The notes beneath the pieces were generated by a model. It did not search any database, was not told the DNA's origin, and was given only the letters and a program-made list of their open reading frames with translations. A stretch of 35,818 nucleotides of DNA. Source: Halorhabdus amylolytica (GTDB taxonomy: Archaea > Halobacteriota > Halobacteria > Halobacteriales > Haloarculaceae). The stretch is taken from positions 1 through 35,818 of the forward strand of contig NZ_SPQG01000020.1 in assembly GCF_004944975.1 (NCBI RefSeq), in the 5' to 3' direction. The position numbers and the translations under genes are program-made. Shown here in pieces: positions 1-8,268 of this stretch. Position 1 is the stretch's first letter. The number at the start of each line of letters is the position of its first letter.

Positions 1-208
1 CAACCAGGCAGTGAAACAGTGAAATCAAGCTACGTCTAGCGATTCACCACGGCCCACTCGTAGAATCCAATAGATCACTCTCAAAAATGGTGATACAGAA
101 CGTACAGCAGCGTTGTTCGATATCGTAGAACGCCCTTACATAATTCAGCGAACACGTGGCGACGAAGCAATCAATAAGCCCGTGAATGATACTCAGTAAG
201 GGTGAGTA

Positions 209-235
209 TCCGTCCAAACCGTCGGTTCGGACGGA
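209..235 (-). terminator. Stem-loop downstream of hcp
   Basis: Arms TCCGTCC (209-215) and GGACGGA (229-235) pair, and inner arms AACC/GGTT extend the stem around a GTC loop. The structure begins 18 bp past the hcp stop codon on the gene's own strand. No T-run follows, so a terminator or mRNA 3'-end structure is inferred from position only. The first 208 bases of the window hold no gene I can support. Confidence 0.4.
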
Positions 236-252
236 CTCCAAAATACGGACCC

Positions 253-1560
253 TCAGACCGGTTCGCCGAGCATCTCGGCGAGGTCTTCTTCGGGATCGCC
301 GATCGCCTGCAGGCCGAATTCGTCGTTGAGGAGTTCGACCACGTCGTCGGTGAGCCACTCGGGGATCGTCGGGCCGATGCGGACGTCCTGGATGCCCAGG
401 TCGAACAGTCCCAGCAGGACGGCGACGGCCTTCTGTTCGAACCACGAGAGGACAATGCTCACCGGCAGGTCGTTGACGCCACAGTCGAAGGCCTCCGCGA
501 GTGCCTGGGCGATCTTGACCGTCGAGATGGAGTTGTTACACTGCCCCAGGTCGATGAACCGCGGGATGTCCGTGCCGGGAACGGTACCATATTCCAGGTC
601 GTTGAAGCGGAACTTGCCACACCCCGTGGTGAGGACGACACAATCGTCGGGCACATTCTTGGCGAGTTCACGGTAGTACGCGCGGCCGTCCGTGGGTGCG
701 TCACAGCCCGCGATGACGAAGAAGTGCCGGAGTTTGCCCTCCTCGACGGCCTCGACGATCTGGGGCGCCAGGTCGAGGACGGTCTCGTGGTAGAAGCCCA
801 TCGAGAGGGTTTCGTCGCTGTTCCACTCGTCCGCATCGGGTTCGGGCAGTTCTTTCGCGTGTTCGATGACCGGCGAGAAGTCGCCGTCCTCGATCTGAGT
901 CGCCTCCTCCAGACCGGCGACAGTCGTTGTATAAAACCGATCGGCGTATCCCTCGACCGGCGGCATCAGGCAGTTCGACGTCCCGACGATCGCACTGGGG
1001 AACTGCTCGAAGAGGTCGCGCTGGTCGAACCACGCCTCGCCGACATTGCCCTTGAGGTGGTCGTGTTTGGCGAGTTCGGGGTAGCCGTGGGCGGGCAACA
1101 TCTCCGAGTGCGTGTAGACATTAATTCCCTCGCCTTCGGTCTGTTCGAGCAGTTCCTTCAGCGCGTACAGATCGTGGCCAGTGACGACGATCGACTTGCC
1201 CTCAACCTGATTTTCGGGGACCTCCGCCGGTTCGGGTTTGCCCAGCGTGTCGATGTGAGCCTGATCGAGCAGCTCCATGGCGTCGATCGCGGCAGAGCCC
1301 AGGTCCAGGGCCTGCCCGATCGTTTCGTCCATGTCGAAGTTGACGTTCGTCAGCGTGTGGAACAGCGTCTCGTGGACGGTCGCGTCGACGCCCTCGTCGA
1401 CGTACCCCATCTCGCGGGCGTGGTGGGCGTACGCGGAGACACCCTTCGCCCCGAGGATCATCGTCTCCTGAACGCTATCCAAGTCCGGATCCTTGCCACA
1501 GACGCCCTGGACGGTACAGCCACCGTCGAGCGTTTGCTCGCACTGCAGGCAATCCATCAT
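253..1560 (-). CDS. hcp: Hybrid-cluster protein (Hcp, hydroxylamine/NO reductase family), short form
   Basis: This is a cytoplasmic iron-sulfur enzyme of the hybrid-cluster protein family, which reduces hydroxylamine in vitro and is linked to nitric oxide detoxification and S-nitrosylation in bacteria. The N-terminus has the cluster cysteines in the pattern C-x2-C-x7-C-x5-C (start MMDCLQCEQT). Later family signatures are GTSNC, the GCDAPTDGR-like segment followed by LTTGCGKFRFND, and DLGQCNNS, which contribute hybrid-cluster ligands. At 435 aa it is shorter than the roughly 550-aa enterobacterial form and fits the compact class found in archaea and thermophiles. The start is placed at the tandem ATGs (1560/1557). 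An in-frame ATG at 1587 lies inside the TATA box and is not credible. The gene stands alone. Family assignment is secure; the physiological substrate here is inferred. Confidence 0.95.
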   Translation of the reverse strand: MMDCLQCEQTLDGGCTVQGVCGKDPDLDSVQETMILGAKGVSAYAHHAREMGYVDEGVDATVHETLFHTLTNVNFDMDETIGQALDLGSAAIDAMELLDQAHIDTLGKPEPAEVPENQVEGKSIVVTGHDLYALKELLEQTEGEGINVYTHSEMLPAHGYPELAKHDHLKGNVGEAWFDQRDLFEQFPSAIVGTSNCLMPPVEGYADRFYTTTVAGLEEATQIEDGDFSPVIEHAKELPEPDADEWNSDETLSMGFYHETVLDLAPQIVEAVEEGKLRHFFVIAGCDAPTDGRAYYRELAKNVPDDCVVLTTGCGKFRFNDLEYGTVPGTDIPRFIDLGQCNNSISTVKIAQALAEAFDCGVNDLPVSIVLSWFEQKAVAVLLGLFDLGIQDVRIGPTIPEWLTDDVVELLNDEFGLQAIGDPEEDLAEMLGEPV

Positions 1561-1569
1561 ACACGTCAC

Positions 1570-1597
1570 CGTCCGGACGCCACCCATATACCTCGTC
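1570..1597 (-). promoter_or_regulatory. hcp promoter with CGTCCGGACG operator (proximal copy)
   Basis: Read on the minus strand, a TATA-like GGTATATGGG (about 1583-1592) lies about 26 bp before the hcp ATG, the spacing expected for a leaderless haloarchaeal transcript. The perfect 10-bp palindrome CGTCCGGACG (1570-1579) lies between TATA box and start codon, where a bound protein would block initiation. The whole 28-bp block is repeated exactly upstream at 1642-1669. Regulation by a repressor is inferred. Confidence 0.6.
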
Positions 1598-1641
1598 TAC
1601 GATTCCGCCTCCGCACTGATCCGTAGGGTGGTGGCGTCGGG

Positions 1642-1669
1642 CGTCCGGACGCCACCCATATACCTCGTC
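1642..1669 (-). repeat. Second exact copy of the 28-bp hcp promoter/operator block
   Basis: All 28 bases match 1570-1597, offset by 72 bp, and include both the TATA-like element and the CGTCCGGACG palindrome (1642-1651). This copy is also the right half of a wider inverted repeat, GGTGGCGTC (1630-1638) with GACGCCACC (1648-1656). It may be a second promoter, a second operator for cooperative binding, or a recent duplication. The following 146 bp up to the next reading frame show nothing else. Confidence 0.6.
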
Positions 1670-1978
1670 CACACGGTCCCTACCGGCTGGGAATCTGATC
1701 GAAGGTGTTCGGCCAGATAATTCAAGTAGATTGTTCGCTCGTATACTGTATTCCCGATCGGCTATCCGAACGTAAAGAACTTTGAACGATAGTGGTAGAT
1801 CGTGTCAGTTTCAGGTTAGCGAAGGTCTGCCGGCGGAGCGCCGGGCAGGTCGTCCCTGTCGTGGGGGACCTCGAAGTCCGGATCGGGCCCTTTCGGAACG
1901 ATTCGTTTGGGACTCACGTCGGGATGAGTGGTGTAGTAGTGTTCCTTGATATGGTCCATATTGACGGTTGCCGCGATA

Positions 1979-2110
1979 CCGCCCTGCTCGCGGGTCGCTT
2001 CGCTTTCACGGGTCGCGTTGCTCCCCGTTCGACCGTCTGAAGGTCTCGCTTCGCTCGACCTCCCACTCCCCGCTCGCTCGTTCGGCGACCCCTCGCTCCG
2101 CTCGGTGCCG
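1979..2110. repeat. GC-rich imperfect-palindrome insertion in the stranded gene tail
   Basis: About 130 bp of near-repeats such as TCGCTTCGCT, GCTCGCTCG and CGCTCCGCTCGG fold into several imperfect hairpins and are absent from the homologous tail at 18533-18806. The length keeps the reading frame open. It looks like the low-complexity palindromic insertions common in haloarchaeal coding regions. Confidence 0.5.
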
Positions 2111-2188
2111 CCCGTCTGGTAAACATCTCGCAGATACGGCCAGAGGTTGTCGTACTCCCGGATCAGCTTGTGGTTGCACATGAAGTGT

Positions 2189-2199
2189 GTGTGATAGAC
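2189..2199. other. attL core of the integrated element (GTGTGATAGAC)
   Basis: This 11-bp sequence recurs exactly at 18807-18817. In both places it lies in the same codon register of the same gene family (V-Y-H-T on the minus strand). To its left is chromosomal coding sequence; to its right is element sequence with the inverted arm GACTTTG at 2209-2215, nine bases from the core. The integrase gene starts 71 bp further on. Confidence 0.85.
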
Positions 2200-2269
2200 T
2201 AATCAAATGACTTTGTGAGAAGTCCGTAGAATTAAGGCCCTACGAATTGAGGGTTCGACTAGAACGGAC

Positions 2270-3610
2270 ATGACTAACCCACGGAAGAACTACCGCGAAG
2301 CTCGAGGAACGCTCCAAAACGCCATTGACTCAGGGGACGTGACAGAGGCAGACGGCGACCGGATTCAAGAGTTGTGCAACGCTTACGATCCAGAGAATAT
2401 GACGGTCATGCTACCGTCTGAGGGGGAATATGCGAATGATACGAAATCAAAGAAGCCAACGACGCTGCGCTACTGGATGCAACACCTCAAGCGGGCGGCC
2501 CAACGGATAGCCTTCGAGGAGTACGATACGTCACTTACCGAAGCGACAGCCGACGACATTAACCAGTTGATGACGGACTTACGGAGTGGCCGTCACCCGG
2601 ACGTGAAAGACGACGGGTTAGCGAACAACACCATACGGAACGAACAAGGCTGTATCAGACGGTTCTATCGCTATCATGCAGATTTGGGCGTTGATCCCGA
2701 CGACATTACGCTAATCAGCGGTGACGACACCCACGTTGATGACCGGGATATGCTCACGAAAGAAGAAATCGAGGAGATACGGGAAAGTGCCGACCATCCC
2801 CGCGACTTGGCGATTTTTGACCTACTCCTTTACACCGGCCAGCGGAATACAGCCATTCGGTCGTTGCGGATCAAAGACATAGACCTCGATGAGGGTGTCT
2901 ATTATCTCAATACAGAGGCGGAGGGGTTGAAGGGGGCCGACGAAAACGGATCAAAGCGTCCGCTACTTGGTGCCGTTGGATCAATCCGTGAGTGGCTACG
3001 GTATCACCCATTTTCGGATAATCCCGACGCGTACCTGATTACGCCTAAACCCAGGTACTCGAACCCGGACCCGGATCAAATGGTGTCCACGAACACGCTG
3101 CAGTATGCCATGAAGAACCTCAAAGAGAAAGCCGAGATCGACAAGCCACTGAATCCCCACAGTATCCGGCACAATTTCGTGACCATAGCCAAGCGTGAGT
3201 ACCACATGGATGACGCCACGGTGAAACATCTTATCGGCCACTCACCGGATTCCAACGTGATGGAAACGACGTATTCGCACCTATCCGACGAGGACCACAT
3301 TCGAGCAGCGGAAGAGGCGGCAGGGATTCGAGAGGCGAAAGAAGAGAGCACCCTATCACCGGATATTTGCCATACGTGTGGTGAACCGTTAGGACCTGGC
3401 GCGAAAGCCTGTCCACGGTGTGGAACCGTCTATACGCCGGACGCCAAGGCCGCCGAGAACCAGATGGACGACAAGATGACGGAATCCTACAAGCAGACGG
3501 ATCCCGACGACACGGAAACGATGGATAAGATTGACACGCTGGATGAACTGCTTGACGACCCCGAGATTAAGCAGATGCTTTACGAGCGGATGAACGAGGA
3601 GGACGAATAG
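2270..3610 (+). CDS. Tyrosine recombinase/integrase with C-terminal zinc ribbon
   Basis: This 446-aa site-specific recombinase presumably catalyses integration and excision at the adjacent attL core. An N-terminal core-binding (SAM-like) domain spans about residues 55-145 and the catalytic domain about 160-345. Visible catalytic residues are R192 (in TGQRNTAIRSL), a lysine at 221 or 229, H297 and R300 (HSIRHNF), H324 (LIGHSP) and the nucleophile Y335 (TTYSHL). After it comes a zinc ribbon, C367-x2-C370 with C381-x2-C384, and an acidic tail. The gene is intact and uninterrupted by its own att site, unlike the SSV-type integrases that split on integration. The zinc ribbon may mediate DNA or partner contacts (inference). 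Confidence 0.95.
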   Translation: MTNPRKNYREARGTLQNAIDSGDVTEADGDRIQELCNAYDPENMTVMLPSEGEYANDTKSKKPTTLRYWMQHLKRAAQRIAFEEYDTSLTEATADDINQLMTDLRSGRHPDVKDDGLANNTIRNEQGCIRRFYRYHADLGVDPDDITLISGDDTHVDDRDMLTKEEIEEIRESADHPRDLAIFDLLLYTGQRNTAIRSLRIKDIDLDEGVYYLNTEAEGLKGADENGSKRPLLGAVGSIREWLRYHPFSDNPDAYLITPKPRYSNPDPDQMVSTNTLQYAMKNLKEKAEIDKPLNPHSIRHNFVTIAKREYHMDDATVKHLIGHSPDSNVMETTYSHLSDEDHIRAAEEAAGIREAKEESTLSPDICHTCGEPLGPGAKACPRCGTVYTPDAKAAENQMDDKMTESYKQTDPDDTETMDKIDTLDELLDDPEIKQMLYERMNEEDE

Positions 3611-3701
3611 CAGAGTTCCGACTTGGTATAGAAACGTTCGATTCTCCTAATAGAACCAAACGTTTTTACCTAGATGGGCCGTAGTTCTTTATATACCACC
3701 C

Positions 3702-4319
3702 ATGCCTAACCAACCCGAGGTTACGGATTCAAACGTTTCGTGGCTGAAGCCAAACCAAGTTGAATCAATGCGAGATGCGGCATATGACGGTCGCCACGGG
3801 CAACGTGACGAAGCAATCGTAACTGTCCTGTATGACACCGGGCTTCGACGCGGGGAACTATCTCAGGTCAACCAAGATATGCTAGATTTGCGTGACAGTG
3901 TGCTGCGGATCCCTGCAGAAATTCAAAAAGACTACCCGAACGACAATAGCCCGAACCCCGCGACTTTCGAGTTAGACCCGGAAGGTGATCTTTCGACAGT
4001 CCGAACTCTTCGGTCTTACTTGGACACGCGCGACGACAATAGCAACGCGTTGTTCCCGTCGCAAAAATCCGACCGACTCACCCCCAAGGCGATCAATGAA
4101 GTCGTCAAGAAGGCCGTGAAACGGGCGTCAGTCCGTCCCCACACCTACGCGGGGCGTGGCACTCCCGACGACGTAAGCGCCCACACACTCCGGCACTCAG
4201 TCGCTTATCGGCTGCTACACGACTATGACGACTACACACTCTATGACGTTAGGAACAGATTGCGACACGCTACGATCCTGACGACAGAACGAAAATACGA
4301 CCACTTCGAGACTATCTAA
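3702..4319 (+). CDS. Small tyrosine recombinase, catalytic domain only
   Basis: At 205 aa this is a second tyrosine recombinase without a core-binding domain. The catalytic set is complete: R49 (DTGLRRGEL), K76, H161-x2-R164 (HTLRHSVAYR), H189 (LRHAT) and Y199 (ERKYDHF). It lies 91 bp after the integrase gene, with a TATA-like TTTATATACC just before its ATG, so it may be transcribed separately. Such short recombinases occur in haloarchaeal plasmids and viruses, where roles in dimer resolution or inversion are possible. The substrate is unknown. The TATA is very close to the ATG, so a start at Met23 (3768) is a less likely alternative. Confidence 0.85.
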   Translation: MPNQPEVTDSNVSWLKPNQVESMRDAAYDGRHGQRDEAIVTVLYDTGLRRGELSQVNQDMLDLRDSVLRIPAEIQKDYPNDNSPNPATFELDPEGDLSTVRTLRSYLDTRDDNSNALFPSQKSDRLTPKAINEVVKKAVKRASVRPHTYAGRGTPDDVSAHTLRHSVAYRLLHDYDDYTLYDVRNRLRHATILTTERKYDHFETI

Positions 4320-4390
4320 CCATACCCTTCTCTCCTGAATATCGCGCCTGGCCGTCCGCTTTCATGCATTTCCCCCGCCTATGGTTGCAT

Positions 4391-4807
4391 ATGTCAGAGC
4401 GATACAAAGCTAGCGACGACGAACTACGAACCCGACGCCAGCTTACCAACCGTGTGGGGAATGAATTGAGTCGGAACGAACAGGAAACCGGGATTCAATT
4501 CTTTGGTGACGCCGACCGATTTCAAATCACCACGTACAGGCCCACTATGGTGCGTTCACTACTCCGACACGCATACGCGGAAATTGAGCGGCTGTATCTC
4601 GGCGTGCCCGAAGGCCAGAACAAGAGGGTTGAGAACCCTTCGGAAGTTCTAACTTCGGAGGCGCGCCCCGAGGTAGAGGGTGTTCGGGCCACGTTGCCCC
4701 TTGGAACGTTGACCGTGAAGGGCAAACCACGAACCAAGGACCAACATAGCGGGATCATTACGACGCCCGAAGAGATTGAAGGGTTGTCCGAAGCCTTTGC
4801 GGACTGA
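4391..4807 (+). CDS. Hypothetical protein, 138 aa
   Basis: I do not recognise this family. The start is taken at MSERYKASDD (4391), because the preceding nine codons are not haloarchaeal in character. The N-terminal half is charged and helix-rich (LRTRRQLTNRVGNEL, then SLLRHAYAEIERLYLG). The C-terminal half contains EGVRATLPLGTLTVKGKPR and ends in an acidic helix (TPEEIEGLSEAFAD). There is no membrane segment and no cysteine pair. It lies between the recombinase pair and the large low-complexity protein, all on the plus strand. A small DNA-associated or structural protein is possible, but nothing in the sequence decides it. Confidence 0.65.
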   Translation: MSERYKASDDELRTRRQLTNRVGNELSRNEQETGIQFFGDADRFQITTYRPTMVRSLLRHAYAEIERLYLGVPEGQNKRVENPSEVLTSEARPEVEGVRATLPLGTLTVKGKPRTKDQHSGIITTPEEIEGLSEAFAD

Positions 4808-5054
4808 GCAGAGCACACTGAGAGCGAATTTGAGGTATCAAATCCGGCGTGCCCGTCGATTCGTGATTCCAACGGCCTATCTATCGCGCATAGTTCGATA
4901 GGACAGCATACCCGTTGTGGAATGCCGTTACAACCATAAAGAAATGAAATACAGCATTGGAACGTCCCAACCGACGCCGAACCTCGACGGGTGGGGGACC
5001 CTAATCCGCCCCTGGCCTACTCCCTTTTTGAGTGAATCTAGCGAATATGACAGT

Positions 5055-7970
5055 ATGGTTCGCACGTTTCCGGGCATTGGCGGGGGCGATTCTACGGGTG
5101 GTACTGATAGTGACAGCGGCGATGACGATACAACCGATTACGAAGAGGCAAACGAGGGCGGAACGGGGTCGTTTGGCGACCGACCGGATGACAGTACCGA
5201 CGAGACAGAATCGGACCCGACCGACCAACCGGCGCGAGGGCGCGATACAGAGACGGGCGGTCGGACGGACAGTCCAACCTACGACAGCGATCCAGACAGC
5301 GACACGGACACACCGGATGATACCGGCGAGACGACAAGCCCATCAGATCCGTTATCCAATCCAACCGGGGCGACAGGCGACCGACCAAGTGGCGGCGATG
5401 ATGATTCCAGTAGTCCCGACAGTGGGAGTGACCGCACAACGCGGACGTTTCCCGGTTCAAGTGACGAAAGCGTTGATGGGCCTGTTGACCCTCGGCCGAC
5501 AACCGAGGATACTACTGGGCAAGATACGCAAGAAACGGAGAGTATTGAGACCCCTTCCGTGTTTGACGAACCTGGGCGCTTAGATGATGAGTTTAACGTA
5601 CAAGCCGACACTGAAGAAGGCTTCCGCAGCGAACTCCGGCAGGAAGCCGCAGAGCGATACTCACAGGCAACGGTTGAGGAGCTTACCTTTGGGGCGGGCG
5701 ATATCACGCTTCAAGAGACCGACGAGGGATTCAGGCCACAACTTGCGGACGGTGCGCAGAGCGACATTGAACAGTATTGGCAGGGGGAAGTGACCGAACA
5801 GGTTGAGCAGCGATTCGCACGAGATCCGCTTCAAACCCAACTCAATCCCACCGGCCAGATTGACGTACAACGTACCGACCTGCAGTTTTCTGACGACGGG
5901 GTGCGTATGGATGAAACCCTACAGCGAGAGGTGCAAGCCCGTTCATTTACGCCAGAAGTCGGACAGGTAGTGCTTCCAGAGGACGTGACGGCCGGAGGTG
6001 GACTTACCGAGGACGCACAAACGGAGATTTCGGCCCGGCGGATTGACCGGCAACTTCCATCAATCAATGTGACGCCGGAGGATGTTACCCGCGAGCAACC
6101 TTCGCGGTTAAATCCGACCGCGCCGCGTGGGGATGAAGGCTTCACGCTTGACCTTGGAGCGCAACAGGATTTGGCGGCAACGAGGCTTCGAGAACAGCTG
6201 ACTGGACGTGAAGAGGTGAGTGAGGGTGATATTGCGGGCATTGAAGCCACACCGTCAGGTGGGGCGCGAGCGGAGTTCACCGACCAATTCAGACGCGAGC
6301 AAGCGGCAGAAAAGATTAACCAAGATCGGACGTTTCTGCCCATGCACGACGATGTGAGGTTTACCGCGTCGGACGTGGAGTTGATGGGCGACGAAGCGAC
6401 GCTTTCCGAGTCAGGAGAAGAGAAGGTGCAAGATGCACTTGCGATTGACGCGCTGAATGAATTGGAATACGAGACTGGTGCGGACTTGGAACGCGAAGAC
6501 GTGAACGTGGCAGAAACCGGCGAGGGAGAGTTAGAAGTCACGCTGTCTGAATCCGGTGAGGAAGCCATTGAAATTGAGCGGATGGTGGGGACCGACCTGC
6601 CATATGTCGGTGGATTGTTCGAGGAAGGCGTGAGACTCCGGCGTGGCTTCCGCGAAACAACCGAACCCGTTCGAGAGACTGCTGATGATGTGATTCCCGG
6701 TGAACAAGACTTCTACAAGGGTGCCGCTGTGCTTGCACCCGTCGCGGTTGCTGAACCCACGCCGGTCGGCGAATTGTCAACTGGAGCACTTGCGGGAATT
6801 GGTCTTGGGATCGGTGCAACTGCCACCCTGTCAAATAGAGTCGTTGGCGAGGATCCGAGTGCAAGCGCGACCGCCACAACGTCCGGCGTGTTCGCTGGCG
6901 ACGAAATGCAGGTGCCGGAAGACGGTGATGTGGTTCGTGGAAGTGAATTAGGGATCCCAAGCGGCGGCGAGGTAGCAGTCGAAGAACCCGAAATCCAACC
7001 CGGTGAGACGCCGCTAACCGGCAAAGGTGAGATTCCGGCCGTTGGTGGGGACTATCTTGAGAGTTCAGAACTCCCGGTCCCAAGCGCAGAGCGAACGACC
7101 GATCCACGGACGTTACAAACCCAACTCACTGAGGGATTGCTTCGAGAAGAGGAAGAGGATGATGCGACCACGCCGACGATCCCGGCGGAAGACATCTACG
7201 CGCCCGAGCCTGAACCCGTGGATCAACCAGGGCCGAGTAACCGCGAGCGACAGCGACGTGAGGACTTAGATCCATTTGAGCGAACGTTTCCCACTGGGGG
7301 CGGGGCAGTTGTCGGTGAAGGGACAGAGCGAATTGAGGAAGCCCAACAGCAAGAGGTGGCCCCAGGCGAAGGGTTCGAACCGTCTGCCGGAGTTGAGACT
7401 GCCTTTGGCGGAAGTGGCTTTCCGGTGACTGGCGGGCTTGAGAGGCTAGAGGAAGCACAGGAGCCAACGGTCGGCTGGGATACTGTCGCTGCGCCGTTGA
7501 CCCGCCCCGCTGCTAGAGAGGATGTTATTGCTGGTCCCATGTCGACGCCGCAAGAAGCGGCTGACACGCAACAGGACGTTGCCGCCCGTCAACAGACGGA
7601 CTTGATGAATGAAGTCGCACAGGCCCAAAAGGCGACGGCGGAGGTGACAGAGGAAACGCCAGGATACGAATATCCGGAAGGGTACGGAAGCCCGTATGTC
7701 TATGGCTACCCATTCGGATACGGATATGAGACGCCGCCACGGCAAGCAACATTGGAATCCTCCGAACTCCCCGAGCCGGATGATGGACGCGAGGAGAGCA
7801 GTGTGTTGGGGCGGGCCGAGGAAGGGATCTTCACTCAGTTCCGCGATCCGTTGGGTGGGAGCGGAAGCGGAGACAGTCAACCCAACGGTGGCCTGTTCAG
7901 TGGCTTTGAACCGACCGGAAACGACCCGTTCGGTGATCCCGACGAGGATAACGGCCCTCTCCCGTGGTGA
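5055..7970 (+). CDS. Large acidic low-complexity protein with degenerate tandem repeats
   Basis: Family not recognised; 971 aa from this start. The order is: a disordered Asp/Ser/Thr/Gly/Pro-rich region (residues about 1-175); about eight degenerate repeats of 35-50 aa (about 180-510), each with a D-V/I turn, a Gly-rich acidic hairpin and an amphipathic helix; a hydrophobic Ala/Gly segment (about 555-595, including GALAGIGLGIGATATL); another acidic disordered region; a Tyr/Gly/Pro-rich stretch (about 868-895, YEYPEGYGSPYVYGYP); and an end in GPLPW. RTFPG-like motifs recur three times. The frame is open from a GTG at 4917 and an ATG at 4944; 5055 is preferred because it begins with the first RTFPG motif, but this is uncertain. 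Size and composition would suit a virion or cell-surface scaffold protein, which is inference only. Confidence 0.7.
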   Translation: MVRTFPGIGGGDSTGGTDSDSGDDDTTDYEEANEGGTGSFGDRPDDSTDETESDPTDQPARGRDTETGGRTDSPTYDSDPDSDTDTPDDTGETTSPSDPLSNPTGATGDRPSGGDDDSSSPDSGSDRTTRTFPGSSDESVDGPVDPRPTTEDTTGQDTQETESIETPSVFDEPGRLDDEFNVQADTEEGFRSELRQEAAERYSQATVEELTFGAGDITLQETDEGFRPQLADGAQSDIEQYWQGEVTEQVEQRFARDPLQTQLNPTGQIDVQRTDLQFSDDGVRMDETLQREVQARSFTPEVGQVVLPEDVTAGGGLTEDAQTEISARRIDRQLPSINVTPEDVTREQPSRLNPTAPRGDEGFTLDLGAQQDLAATRLREQLTGREEVSEGDIAGIEATPSGGARAEFTDQFRREQAAEKINQDRTFLPMHDDVRFTASDVELMGDEATLSESGEEKVQDALAIDALNELEYETGADLEREDVNVAETGEGELEVTLSESGEEAIEIERMVGTDLPYVGGLFEEGVRLRRGFRETTEPVRETADDVIPGEQDFYKGAAVLAPVAVAEPTPVGELSTGALAGIGLGIGATATLSNRVVGEDPSASATATTSGVFAGDEMQVPEDGDVVRGSELGIPSGGEVAVEEPEIQPGETPLTGKGEIPAVGGDYLESSELPVPSAERTTDPRTLQTQLTEGLLREEEEDDATTPTIPAEDIYAPEPEPVDQPGPSNRERQRREDLDPFERTFPTGGGAVVGEGTERIEEAQQQEVAPGEGFEPSAGVETAFGGSGFPVTGGLERLEEAQEPTVGWDTVAAPLTRPAAREDVIAGPMSTPQEAADTQQDVAARQQTDLMNEVAQAQKATAEVTEETPGYEYPEGYGSPYVYGYPFGYGYETPPRQATLESSELPEPDDGREESSVLGRAEEGIFTQFRDPLGGSGSGDSQPNGGLFSGFEPTGNDPFGDPDEDNGPLPW

Positions 7971-7977
7971 ATAACTC

Positions 7978-8265
7978 ATGAGTGAATACCCATCAGACGG
8001 CGCGTGGCCCGGTGTGCGTGGTCCGAACCTGAGCAAAGAACCACTTGGCACGGCAGGCGAGTTGACGCCAGGACCGGATCATTTAGACCCGGACAAGCCA
8101 CGCGACCGCGAGGAACTGCAGCGGTTAGGCTTCGAGATTGTCGATTACGACGAATCCGACAGCGACCGCCTCGAAGGTGTTGATGACTGGCCGCTAGGGA
8201 ACAACGCGCTCGATCCGTTCTTTGGTGAGAGCGATAGCGACCGCGAGAACAGACCACTATGGTGA
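7978..8265 (+). CDS. Small acidic hypothetical protein, 95 aa
   Basis: Not recognised. The sequence is very acidic, with two ESDSDR motifs (near residues 58 and 84). It ends in NRPLW, echoing the GPLPW end of the large protein seven bases upstream. It has no cysteine, membrane segment or signal peptide. It is encoded tightly between the 971-aa and 421-aa proteins on the same strand, which suggests one transcript and possibly one complex. The shared Pro-Leu-Trp C-terminus may be a common recognition tail (inference). Confidence 0.65.
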   Translation: MSEYPSDGAWPGVRGPNLSKEPLGTAGELTPGPDHLDPDKPRDREELQRLGFEIVDYDESDSDRLEGVDDWPLGNNALDPFFGESDSDRENRPLW

Positions 8266-8268
8266 ACC

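Larger units (their letters stand above)
1816..2199 (-). pseudogene. Stranded 3' end of glutathionyl-hydroquinone reductase-like gene
   Basis: From the att core at 2199 the minus strand reads in frame V-Y-H-T-H-F-M-C-N, then the conserved C-terminal segment of the ECM4/YqjG glutathionyl-hydroquinone reductase family (YLRDVYQT, TVNMDHIKEHYY, PHDRDDLP). The corresponding 5' part is at 18807-19552, on the far side of the integrated element, so this is the displaced original tail. It has no catalytic domain of its own. A Ser/Glu/Arg/Gly-rich insertion of about 43 codons interrupts it between YQTGG and IAATVNM, made of GAGCGAAGCGAG-type imperfect palindromes. An ATG at 2181 could start a 121-aa peptide, but nothing suggests it is functional. 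Confidence 0.85.

Noticed and set aside
202-1626. Long plus-strand open frame (474 codons) opposite hcp
   Set aside because: It is the antisense shadow of hcp, created by high GC at third positions; the minus frame carries all family motifs.
1979-2110. CRISPR array
   Set aside because: The repeats are irregular, overlapping and without unique spacers of constant length.
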